Positions 1-12,000 of a stretch of DNA of 64,000 nt are shown piece by piece (within the stretch, counting starts at the first letter, position 1; every line of letters begins with the position of its first letter). A program made the position numbers and the translations under genes. Source of the stretch: Scenedesmus sp. ARA3 (Eukaryota; Chlorophyta; Chlorophyceae; Sphaeropleales; Scenedesmaceae); NCBI GenBank assembly GCA_004335835.1, contig RWJK01001453.1, positions 24,333 through 88,332 on the forward strand, written 5' to 3'. Below the pieces are notes generated by a model. The model saw only the letters and a list, made by a program, of their open reading frames with translations. It ran no database searches and was not told where the DNA came from.

Positions 1-2930
1 GTGCTTGTTCAGCTTGAACGACACGTTGCGCTTGGCGGGACGGTGGTGGCCCGACCTGCCGCTTGATGCAGCTGCAAAGCCTGTCGGCGGTGACACAGTG
101 CTGTCGCCGCGTGCTGAGGGGCCTGCAGAAGCACTGCCAGCACCACCTGCTGCTGCTGCTGCTGCATCGCTAGGAACACCTGTTGAGCCCTGCCTTGCCA
201 TGCCGAGGGCGCTGCGTGCCTTCATTGCCATGTTTGGCTGCTCATCAGGCGCCTGCGCTGCTTGCTGCTGCTGCTGCTCAGCAGCTGCAGCGTCGGCGGC
301 AGCCGCATGCTCCTGCTGCCCAGCCGGCAGCGACCTCGCAGAGCCAGCCGAGTAGCTGGAGATGTTGCTCGGGTGCTTCAGCAGCGTGCCAGGCGCACCC
401 GCTGCTGCTGCCGCTGCGCCATGCCCGGCCGGCCTGCCAGGCAGCTCTGCCTGCAAGCTGCCTGCTGGCGACAGCGAGCCATACTGCTGTGCGCTGCTGG
501 TGCCGCGCAGCTGCTGCTGCGTCGGCAGCTGCATGCTGGCTGGCAGCTGCGCTGACTGTGCACGCGCAAAGCCTTGGCCGCCAGATCCGGGCAGCGCAGC
601 GCTGAACGAGCTTTGCAAGGGCTCGAGGTTTGCCTGCGCCATCATATACTCCTGCTGCTGCTGCTGCTGCGGGTGCCAGGCGCCAGCCTGCTGCTGAGCC
701 AGCAGCATCTGCTGCTGCAGCGCCTCGAAGCGCGCCCGCAGGTCGGCTTCATCCTCGGCACTGCTCACATTGTACTCGCACGCTGCAGCCGCCGCTGCTG
801 CTGCTGCTGCCATGGGGTGTGTCGGGCCGTATGATGCATCCCAGGAGTCCCTCCGCCGCCGCCCGCGCGGCTGCCCAGGCTGCCAGCCTTGCTGCCTGGC
901 GTAACCTGGCAGCTGCTGCTGCAGGCTCAGCATGATGTCCTCCTCGCTGAACGCTGCATCTGGGCCAAACTGCTGCCGCAGCTGCCGCACATGGCCCGAG
1001 AGCTCCGCAGCACTCATCGTGCTCGCGCCACGGCCCTGCGGGAAGCGCCGCATCTGCTGCTGCTGCTGCTGCTGCTGCGAGTTCATCCAGCCCTGCTCGG
1101 CCCGCAGCCGCGCAATCACCTCCTCAGATTCGGCCTGCGCGATCTGCTGGTACATCAAGTCTGCTGCCGCTGCTGCCGCCGCCTCCTCCTCTTCCTCATT
1201 AATCGTGCCATCCTGGCCCGGCCAGCCGGTTCCCCAGGGCATCTCAGGCAAGCTGTGCTGCATGTACTGCGCGGCCCGCAGCTGCTGGTCAAGCGCCGGC
1301 ACGCTGTGCAGCATCCTGTTGCTGCCCTGGCCTGCTTTCTGCGCTGCGCCCTGCGGTTGCGCCAGCTGGCTCGCCTGCAGCGCGCGCAGCTCCGCTGAAT
1401 TCAGCGCCAGCTGCTGCAACGCGCCGGATGATAGCTCCTGCACTGACGCCAGGCCCAGAGCATCGCCAGCAGCACCTTGCTGGCCCTGGCCTAGGAAGCT
1501 GTAGTGCCGCGCCGGCGGCCGCCGCTGCTGTCCGTCCGCGCGGCTCCCCGCTGCTGCGCCGCGCGCGATCTGCTGGCCCAGCTCCTCGCCGTGGCTGCCA
1601 GTCCTGCCGGGCGGCGCTGCTGCTGCTGCGGATGCGCTGCCGCTGCCGCTGAACGCCCCGGCCGCGATTGCGCTACGTGCAGCCTGCCAGCCGCCGCCTG
1701 CCACATCCTTGTCATCAGCTTTGCTCAGCCTGCTGAGCTGCCAGCCGTGCTCGCGCAGGAACTGCCGCAGCTGATCAATATCACCCACACCAGCCTGGTG
1801 GAGCTTCGCCAGCTTATCATCCTCCTCTGCCATTGCAACAGCCTCCAGCTCTGCTGCCACATCCTCCGCAACAGCCTGCCGCCCAAGCATGCCGCTAACG
1901 CTGCCCGAGCTATCCCTATCCCTCATCGCCGCCCCGCGCGCCGCAGCAGGCGCTGCTGCTGCCGCCGGCGGTTCCGGCACGACTGGCGGCGCCAGCACCA
2001 CCCCGACAGACTCGTCTGCCGCTGCTGCTGCTACTGCTGCTGCGTCTGAGTTTGCCGTCACGAGCGTATCCCTCGCGCCATCATGCGAGCCGAGAGAGGT
2101 CCTGCGAGTAAGCTCATGCAGCACCTTGGTGTATGCTCGCTGGCCCGCATCAGCATCATCCACGCCTGTAGCCGCAAGCGGCGCCGTCTGGCCAAACTGC
2201 CGCCCCAGCTCCCATTCCGAGGGGTCTGCCGGCGCTGCTGCATCGCCAGACGCCATGCTGCTGTCTGCGCGCGCAAGCTGCTGCCCGTTGCTGTCATCCT
2301 GCGCGGCCGCAGCTGCTGCCGGCGCTGCATGCGGCTGCAGCACAACCTCCTCTGCATCCTCCTTCACAGGAGCTACAGGGCTTGCATCCATGCTCATGTA
2401 GCCGCCATACGCGCTGCCAGCTGCTGCGGCGCCGCCAGCAGCAGCAGCAAAGTTGTTGATCTTTGACGCGATGCTGATGTTGGCAGGCTGGCTCAAGCTG
2501 CGGTGCGACGGCGATGCCGCGCCAGAGGCTGCTGCCGCAGCGCCGCCTGCAAATGCTGCAGCAGTAACCTCCACTGCTGCGCCAGCGCTGCTCAAGCCGC
2601 CTGCTGTAACCGCCTGGCCGTCAGCATCGTCAGCAGCAAGCTCAGTGCGGTCTGTCACTGGCACAGTGACGTCGCGCGCCTGCTGCTGCTGCTCCTCCGG
2701 CTGCTGCACCGCAACAGTGCCGAATGACGGCATCTCTGCCGTAGACCCGGTCTTGTCTGCTGCTGGAGCCGCTGCTGCTGCTGCTGGCGCCGCCGGCGCA
2801 GCTGCCTGCCTGCTCTCCACGCCCTGCAGCCTGCTGCTGCTGGCTTCGTGCAGCGCGCCTGACATGCGCATGCCGAGGCTCATGCTGCTTGCTGTGGATG
2901 TGCGTGGATTGGTGGCCTGCTTGAGCAGCG
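1..2930 (-). other. Low-complexity Gln/Ala-rich C-terminal tail of the NLR-like protein
   Basis: After the last TPR the reading frame stays open on the minus strand to the window edge (about 970 codons). It is built of Ala, Gln, Ser and Gly with short charged islands such as FSEEDIMLSLQQQL, SAEDEADLRARFEALQQQ and, near the edge, KRNVSFKLNKH. The frame was followed by hand in many places without meeting a stop, and the island composition (acidic, Arg-rich) supports real translation rather than chance. No known domain was recognised. Such tails are often disordered; a condensate or interaction role is speculation. Confidence 0.65.
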
Positions 2931-3050
2931 TGTGTGTGCGCTGCGTGGCTGGGTGGCTGCTGCCCAGCTGCCCGATGAATATCTGCACAGCTAGGGATAG
3001 CAGCGGCTCTGCCTCGTGGTGCTTGTCCTGCATCAGCAGCACCTCGGACA

Positions 3051-3086
<36 letters not shown>

Positions 3087-6000
3087 GGGCGGTGACCGCT
3101 TGTTAGCAGCAGGCTGGGCAGGATGTGGTAGAACACGGCATGCTTGAACATCCTAATAGGTAGGGCCATGCGATTAGATCCACTATTGCTCAAGCAACAC
3201 CACATTCTCTCATGCAACGCGTGAGAGACATCACGCATCTCTCCACGCACCTGTAAGGCTGTGCGCTAGGTCTGGGTGCTCGTTGTGCAGCACCTTCTGC
3301 CTGATGGACAGCGCCGCCTGGCCTGCCGCCAGCGCCTCCTCAACCTTGCCCATGTCCAGGTAGATCAGCGCCTGCAGCAGCAGCAGTAGCAACAGTAGGA
3401 ACAGCGTCAGCAGCAGCAGCAGCAGCAGCACCGTGTCAACATACGCTGCTGCGGCAGCTGTGCGGCTGCTACTCAACAGGGCATCGCTTGCCAAAGAAAC
3501 TCCTCGAACACTCGCACGCGTGGCACCCTTTGACAGAAAAACTGAACACCTTAGAACCAAATCATCCAAACATCGCAATACAATCGCACTACCCCAGCCA
3601 GCCTCTTCCTCACCTGCAGGTGCAGCGCTGCCGCCATCTGCAGGCCCTGCGGCTGCGAGGCCCTCAGCGCCTGGCAGCGCTGCGCCACCTCCAGCGCTGG
3701 CTCTAGCTGCTGCCGCATGCGCAGGATGTGGCCCAGCGTCTGCAGCGAGATGGCCACGATGGGGTGGCTGGCGCCCAGGTCCTGCGGCGACAGAATGCAA
3801 CAAGCACGGCATGCAGCAGCACGCGTCAGGCTAGTGTGGCATGCGCAGGATGTGGCCCAGCGTCTGCAGTGAGATGGCAACGATGCGGTGGCTGGCACCC
3901 AGGTCCTGCGGCCACAAGGCGCAGCAACAAGCCATCATGTTTAATGCAGCACAGGCGAAGCCCCCTAATCAGCGAAGTGTTTCAATGCCCATGTGCTCCT
4001 GTAGTGTTCATTGCTGCTCGAGCGCCGCCAGCACAGGCACAGCACCTTTAGAGCAGCGGACGGCTGGCATGTGGCCAATTGGTCAATAAATCATTGCATA
4101 GTGGCCTATTGGTCAACAGCCATCGCTGCATCATCGCCGCCACAACAAGCATCTTAAAGACAGCAGCCACAAGCCACACTGCCGCACCTTCTCGCGCATG
4201 GCCAGGCCCTCGCGTGCTGCTGCCTCAGCATCTGGCAGCCGCCCCATCTCACGCAGCACCTCCCCCAGGCAGTTGTGGCAGCTGGCCACAAAGCTGTTGC
4301 GCTCCGCAGCAGGCCCAGACATGTGCCGCGCTGCTTCCAGGCAATCCGTCGCAAGCTTCTCCGCCTCGTTTGCACGGCCTAATAGCACGAGCGCTAGGGC
4401 CTGCATGGTTGTCGCCACGATAACGGGCTTGCTGCTGGCGGGCTGGTTGAGCTGCTGGTACACCCACACGGCGCGGCTGCAGTGCGACTCTACCTCAGCA
4501 TACCTGCGCAGCAGCAGCAGCGCCAAGGACAAGAGCAGCGGGCAGCGGCTGAGTGCACTGCTATTGTGCACAGTATGTGCCGAATAACTGCGCCAAAAAC
4601 AAGAGCAGCGGGCAGCAGCTAAGTGCACTTCTGCCATGCACAGTGTGTGCCGAACAACTGCGGCAGGAACGTGCGGCTGTGCCGAGCGGCAGCGCGCGCG
4701 GTCCTTGCACAGCATCTGCTGCCATTCAGTCTTCGACTGCCGTTCTCCTGTGTCGTTGCACCGCTCACACGCATCTACATTTGCCAACACTTGATACATA
4801 TACTACATATACTCACTTGCCCAGGTCCAGCATGACGTCCGCCACCACTTGCATCGAGGCAGCAGTGTCTGGGTGCAGCTCCCCGAGGCTCTTCTTCTTG
4901 ACCGCCATGCAGCGCTGCGCCAGCGGCAGCGCATGTGCGGCCTTGCCCGCGCCGCGCAGCAGCGAAACTAGCGAAGTGAGGCAGTTGAAGGTGTCCGGGT
5001 GGTGCAGGCCGGACACAGACTGGTACACCTGCGGGCGGAAGCAGTGAATGAGGAGCCGCCGCAGCAGACAGCAGACGATGGTGGATGACTCAGCAACTCA
5101 GCAATGGACGGCTGGAGAGACTGACAGGAGGCAAAACACAAGCAACTGCAGATGCACACAACATCCCATGTCATGCATGCATTCTTTGCGGCCCACAATC
5201 ACGCCACCGTGCCAAAACACAGCTGAGCGGACTCAACATAACACGCCACCAGCCACCAGCAGCACACACCTGCAGCGCCTTGCGGTACGTCTGCTCCGCC
5301 GCCGCCTGCTTGCCCTGCTGCGCGGCCAGCTGCCCCAGCATCATCAGCTGCGCAGCCACGCGCGGGTGCTCGCTGCCCAGCTGGCCCTGCAGCAGCGCCA
5401 GCACCTCCTGCGCCAGGCTCTGCGCCTCGTCCAGCCGGCCTGCCTGGCGCACCACCTGCACAGAATGCACAAAATCAAACAACAAACATTCCTTGTGAGC
5501 ACGAACTGAGAATGCACAAAAGGTTGTATACAGTTTTCAGCATGCGGCTTCTACAACTGCAGACTTTGCGCCTCGTCCAGCCTGCCGCCTGGCGCACCAC
5601 CTGCACAACAAACCGTACACATTCACTGTGAGCATGAGCTGACCTGATGATGCACAACAGACTGCACAGGTTTTGCACAGTTTTTTTTGCACAGGTTTTG
5701 CACATAAATACATTCATTGTGAGCGTGAACTGGTTGAGCATGCACAGCAACGTGTATACATTTTGACCACGGATTGATGTCCAGCCTCCAACAGTCCAGC
5801 CGCCGCGCCTGGCGCGCCACCTACACAACAGGTACACAATTATCACGACCCACATATAACATGAGCATGTTGATCACACAGCCGCACGCTATGTGCAATC
5901 ACGGTTGTCAGTCAAGCCATAATTGACTTGCCTGAGTGTAACTGGCAGAGGCACCTGCTACAAGCAACTGGCGCAATTGAAGCCATGCGTGCCTATTACG

Positions 6001-9000
6001 CCACAGATGGCAGCCACAGTCCCCCACGGCCCCACGCACCTGCGCCAGCTGGTTCTTCCACACCGCGACCTGCACGTCGTTGGGGCCGTACGCGGCGCCG
6101 CAGATGCCCAGCGCGCGCGTGACCACGCCCTCAGCCTCCACATACTTGCGGCTGCGGCGCAGCAGCTCAACCTGCAGCTGCAGCACTGCCAGCAGCTCCG
6201 CGCTGGCGCCGCCATACAGCGTCTCCTGCAGGGGCAGCGACGCACCAGGTTGCATAACATTCTCAATACCTGTCAATTCACGTATAGCAACACAACACTT
6301 GTCTGATCCTGATGTGAACATAGAGAGCAAAAGGCGAGCGTTCGCATGCAGCGCCTACTGGGAGATAGCATGCTCTACGCAAGTCACCAGCCGCGACAGA
6401 CCACACCAAGCACCACACGAAGCATCCCGCATGCTGCTGCTGCCAGCTGCCACGCACCAGCATCTCCAGCCCCTGCGCCAAGTGCTTGCTCGCTTCCGAT
6501 GGCTTGCCGGCCTTGAGCATGAGCGCGCCCAGCTCCTGCAGGGCAGCAATGCAGACAGCAATTACAGGAGCGGTCAACCTTTGTCAACATTTATCATGTA
6601 TGATATTTGATATTTTCTGGCTGAAGACTGCCTGACCTCAGCATGCCATGCCGTGCTGCCAAGGGTTTGTCACACTTGCCAGTTGCACTAGGGCTGTCGG
6701 CAACTCTTCTCCACCCGTGCCACGCGAGCAAGCCGCGCCCCGCTGCACAGCATCACGCACCTTGTAGCAGCGCGCCACCGCCTGGTGTGGGCCCTTGAGC
6801 TCGCGCCAGAAGTACTCCAGCGCCTGGCGCAGCATTGCGTCCGCGCGCTTGAGTGCTGCTGACTCAGCCAGCAGGCCGCCCAGCACCATCATCAGCTCCG
6901 CACTGTCCAGCGTCATGTCCAGGAACTGCGCGCGCTCCAGCACCACCTGACAGAAGCCTGCAGCGGCAGCAGCAGCGCAGCAACAGCAGAGGGACAGGCG
7001 GTCCGTCAGACACACATGTCCAGGAACTGCGCGCGCTCGAGGGCCACTTGGCAGAAGCCTGCAGATGGCAGCAGCAGGGCAGTATCGCAGCAGCGCAGCC
7101 GAGAGAATGGCGAACATGAAGTCAGTCAGACTGGCACATCTAAGAACTGCGGCCGCTCCAGCACCACCTGGCAGAAGCCTTCGGCAGCAGCAGCGCATCG
7201 CCAGGACAATGCAGCGTGCTTATAGAATCTGGCACATGCCACCATCTGCAGCACAACTCACGCACTAAACAAATCGAGAGGCAAACAGCCCTCGCCTTTC
7301 CAGGCCAAACCCGTTACACCCCCCACACCACACCCCACGCACCCTGCAGCGTGTAGGAGCTGACGCTGCTGCTCAGCAGCGGCATGAGGTCCCACGCCAT
7401 GCTGACATACAGCGGCAGCATGTCCTCCCGCACTTCTGTGAAGGCCCAGTTCACCAGCTGCACCACGTGCACAGACAGCCGGCTCCATGCCAGCCGCGCA
7501 GACAGCATGCGGTTCTTGGCAATCAGCGGCAGCACTAGCCGCCGCGCTGAGGACACCAGCAGCTCAGCAAAGCGACGACGCGTCTCGTTGTACGGCAGGC
7601 CTGCACAGTGCAACACATAAACAACACATCCATTGAGTGAAGTTACACACAGTTGGACAAGCCACAGTGGTGCAGAGCAGTCATACGTGCATATAAGAGT
7701 GCATGTATGCCCTGAGTCGCGGCTACAGCGTCACATCTGCACATGTACAACCACTAGCAGAGCACAACATGTGCTTGCCCGTGGCTGCTACTTTGTACAA
7801 CGCTGCATCTTATGCCACAAAGCAGCCTGAAGCAGCAGCTGCACACGTTCTTGCGCTTCACCCACAAACACACGGACCAGCTGGACAGCCAGCCCCTCAA
7901 CCAAATGGTGCACCAGCAGCCATGCAGCGTCCCGGACCAGCTTGTGCATCTATAACAGCAGCTGCATGCCTTGCCTACAGCGCAGACAAACAAATATGCT
8001 GCCCATCGAGCCACGCTCCTCCTCCTCACCTAGGTTGTGCACCAGCACCCGCGCAGCGTCCCGCACAAGCTTGTGCATTGTAAATAACTGCAGCGACGCA
8101 TTGTAGCTCAGCAGGCCCAGGTTTACTAGCCGCCGCATGATTGCGCGCCGCTCGTTGTTGGTGAGCGGCAGCGCTAGCAGCGGAGCCGCCATCTCAAAGC
8201 TGAACGGCGCCGGCAGCAGCGACAGCACCAGCAGCCCTGTCACGAGATCATCTGGCAGCGCAATCGCAGCTGCAACCAGCACCCTGCAGCCATCACGGCG
8301 GCAGCAGCAGCAGCAACCAAGACTGTCAGGACTGCCGAAGTGTTGTAGCAGTCCTGCACACCACGCAAGCAGATGCGAACAGAGGCAGTGTGCAGAACTT
8401 TGCAGAAGACAGGTGTACTCTGGTGTCGAGAGACAGACAAGCTGCTGCTGCCTGCTAGAGCTTGCATGTTGGGCAACATACCTGAGCACCCGCTCGTGCG
8501 TCTGCCTGCTCTCAAATGGCAGGTAGCTGCTGGTGTTGCCGTCGCTGCCGCCATGATCAATCGGCAGCGCGCGGTCGCTGTAGATGCGCAGGAAGTCGGC
8601 CGCGCTGCAGTAGCCGCAGCGCATGAGCCCGCACACCACAGCCAGAGCCAGCGGAGTGCCCTGGCACGCCTCTACCACGCACTGCACGTGCTCCTGCAGG
8701 GCAGACACGCAGCAGATGCACATATGTGCACGTCAGCCACTGCTGCATTACTCATGCTGTTAGTAAGCAACATCAGGCAGAGCAAGGCAGCGTGCAAGTT
8801 GACCACGAAGCAGGCAAGACACATAAGCAAAGTGTGTGACCTCAGCACTTGAGCTTGGATCATGAGTTCAGCCTGAACTCACCTGCTTCACGTTGGCCTG
8901 CGCCTGCTGCACCATCTGCCCCGCCACCTCTGCTGACAGCGGCTCCACTTGCACTGCGCGCGCAAGGTACGTGATGCGCGACAGCGGCTCCTCACACACC

Positions 9001-12000
9001 ACCACCACCTGCAGCTTGTGTGAAGACTGCAGCAACAGCAGACAGGGCCGCAGGCAGAGCAGCAGGTTGCGGATGGAAACAGCATAGCACCACCTGGCAG
9101 GCCAACCAAGGTACCGTACATGGCATGTTATCATGCTTATGGCCACTGCCTGCTGCCACATTGAAGTGGCGAGATGTTCATGCTCAATACCAGCAGGATC
9201 ACACAAGCTTGCTGTTGGTTTCTTGGATGCGACAGGCAGGAATACATGCCAGTCACGCAACACGCGCGCATGCTATCCACACTGCAAACCCGCCGTCCCT
9301 CCAGCCAGCTTCAGAATGCCATCCAGCGGTCTGCTCTGATACTATACAGCAAGCATGCTAATGTGACTCACGTGCAAGATGTTATCCAGCAGGTCCAGGA
9401 AGCCCTGCTGCTCATCTCTGCAGCCAGCTTCACCCTGATCAACGCTGCTTTGGAACATGATCTTAAACATCCGCCAGAATGCCAAAGCCTCACACTCACA
9501 TGCAGTATGTTATCCAGCAGGTCCAGGAAGCCCTGTTGCTCCTCAGCCGGCGCGCTCAGCAGCTCCTGCACGTGGCTCAGCACGATGCCAAAGCGCTCCC
9601 GGGGACGGCCCTCCAGCCACGCCAGCAGCTGCTGCGTGTCTGGGACATCACTGGTCAGGCCCAGCCCAGTCATCAGCTGCTGGCCTGCAGGATAAAGTAC
9701 AGTGCAGTGTGCAGCAGTGTGTTGGAAGTGTGGATGCACAGCAAGCCAGCAGCTGCTGAGTGTTTGGCACATCGCTGGTCAGGCCCAGCCCAGTCATCAG
9801 CTGCTGGCCTGCAGGATAAAGTACAGTTGACATGCAGCAGTGGGTTGGGTGCAATGCACAGCAAGTTAGCAGCTGCTGAGTGTCTGGGACATCACTGGTC
9901 AGGCCCAGCCCAGTCATCAGCTGCTTGACTGCACGACAATACATTGCAGTAAGCAGCAGTGTGTTGGGTGCAATGCACAGCAAGTTAGCAGCTGCTGCGT
10001 GTCTGGCACATCGCTGGTCAGGCCCAGCCCTGTCATCAGCTGCTGGCCTGCAGGATGAAGTACAGCTGACATGCAGCAGTGTGTTACAATTGTGGATGCA
10101 CAGCAAATTAGCAGCTGCTGCGTGTCTGGCACACGCTGGTCAGGCCCAGCCCAGTCATCAGCTGCTGGCCTGCACGATAAAGTACAGTCGGCATGCAGCA
10201 GTGTCTCGAGTGTGGATGCACATGCACAGCCGGCCTGCAGAGCCTCCTTCAGTAGCCATGACGTGCGCACAAGCTGAATGCTTTGCTACTGCTGATTACC
10301 AAAACTACTAGCTGCACCAGCACGGCCATGCGGGTTCAAATCAGAACGCGCAACAATCAGCAAGCAAGCACTGCTGCCCTGCTGGCCACATCGCCTCGCA
10401 CGCTCGCAGCCTCGCGGCCCCGCACCTGCCAGCACCACATTGCTCACGCCCTGCAGGTCAATCCAGTACGCATCTGTCCAGTGGTGAGATACCACCAGCT
10501 CCTGTGCCATGCTGGCTGCCAGCATGCTGCGGCCCACCCCATGGGACCCGGTCAGCATGACCAGGTTGGTGCTGACGTCAGCCATGCCCAGCACCAGCTC
10601 AGCAACCTCCTCCTCACGAGGCACGTGGTACACAGGGAACTGCAGCAGCAGACATGTGGAAGCAGCAGCGCAGCACAGCAGCGCAGCACAGTAGCACAAC
10701 AGGCAGGAGGTTGGGACACGCCTGCACGCAGTCACGCGGTCCAAGCGCAGCTGCGGAAACAGATAAAGCAGCACAGCAGAGCAGCTGAGCAGCCAACCAG
10801 TGAGGCGCGCCATCAACTGCCACTGCTTCGTCTCGCAGCTTGCACCGGGCAGCAGTGCACACGCCGATCGAACCACCCAGCCTCAAGCCTAGCCTCAGCC
10901 CCAGCCCTGCCTGCACCTCTGGAATGAGCTGTGATTGAAGGTCACATTTCAATCAAATGTCAGCGCTAGCTAGCCGCACCTCTGGGAAGTTGTGCAGCCT
11001 CGGAATCGGCTCCTGCAGCACCCGCAGGTCCCGCAGCCAGCCAGCCGCCCCCTGCGGCCGCTTTGCCGACAAGTTGCCTGCGCTGGATCCGAATGTGGGC
11101 AGCGCGCTGCCTGTGGTACTGTGCTCCTTGAGCTTCGCCTGGATGACCATAGCCGGGCTAGAGTTTGGCGGGAACGCAAAGTCCAGCTCAGCTATTGTTA
11201 GCAGGCCGTGGCTGCCGCACTGCAGGTGCTGCTGCACGTAGTCTGTCGTGAACTTGTCCAGCTGCTGGTCCAGGCCCCAGATGTGCGCCTGCGGCGCGAT
11301 GGACACAACAGCAGGCAGCCGCAGTAAAGCATCAGGCAGTGTCAGCACACGCCCCTGAACCATCCCAAGCTGCTGCTGCAACATCACATCAACAGCCAAA
11401 TTCAAACAATTTGCCCGCATGCATGCCATGCCAATGCCACTAGAGCAGCAGCCAACAGCACACTGCAGGCCTGCTGCACCCAGCCCACCTGCGGCTGCAC
11501 CAGCTTGTACCAAAACTCCCGCCACGTCACGCGCTCCCGCCCGCCAAACGCGCCGCGCCACTCGCTGCGCACTGTGTCATTGCGCAGCACCATGAACGGC
11601 TCAACCACAGACAGCGTGGCCGGCCGCCGGCCAGGCCCCAACGACCTCTGCCGCCGCAGCATGCCGCCACCACTGCCGCCGCCGCTGCCTGCGCGCCCGA
11701 CGCCGCCGCTGCCGCTGCCGCTGGCGGTGCTGGACACGTAGAAGCTGCTCTCCCTGCTGCCTGGCCTGCTGTCGCTGTCGCTGAACCACAGCTGGCTGGA
11801 CAGGTAGTGGTCGATCTCCTGCTGCAGCAGCGTGTCGATGTTCGAGCCAGACGGCAGGTGGTGCAGCAGCGACTGCAACCGAATTGTGGCTGACAGCGGG
11901 TCGCGCAGCAGCTTGGTGATGCCGCCCAAATGCTTTAGCGCAGCCTCCAGCTGCTGCTGCTGCGGCGCGTACGTGTGCGGCCTGCGCAGGTCTGCAATGG

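Noticed and set aside
5..2466. Many plus-strand frames of 100-190 codons at the left edge
   Set aside because: The minus strand is open throughout and continues the TPR gene; the plus frames are its repeats read backwards.
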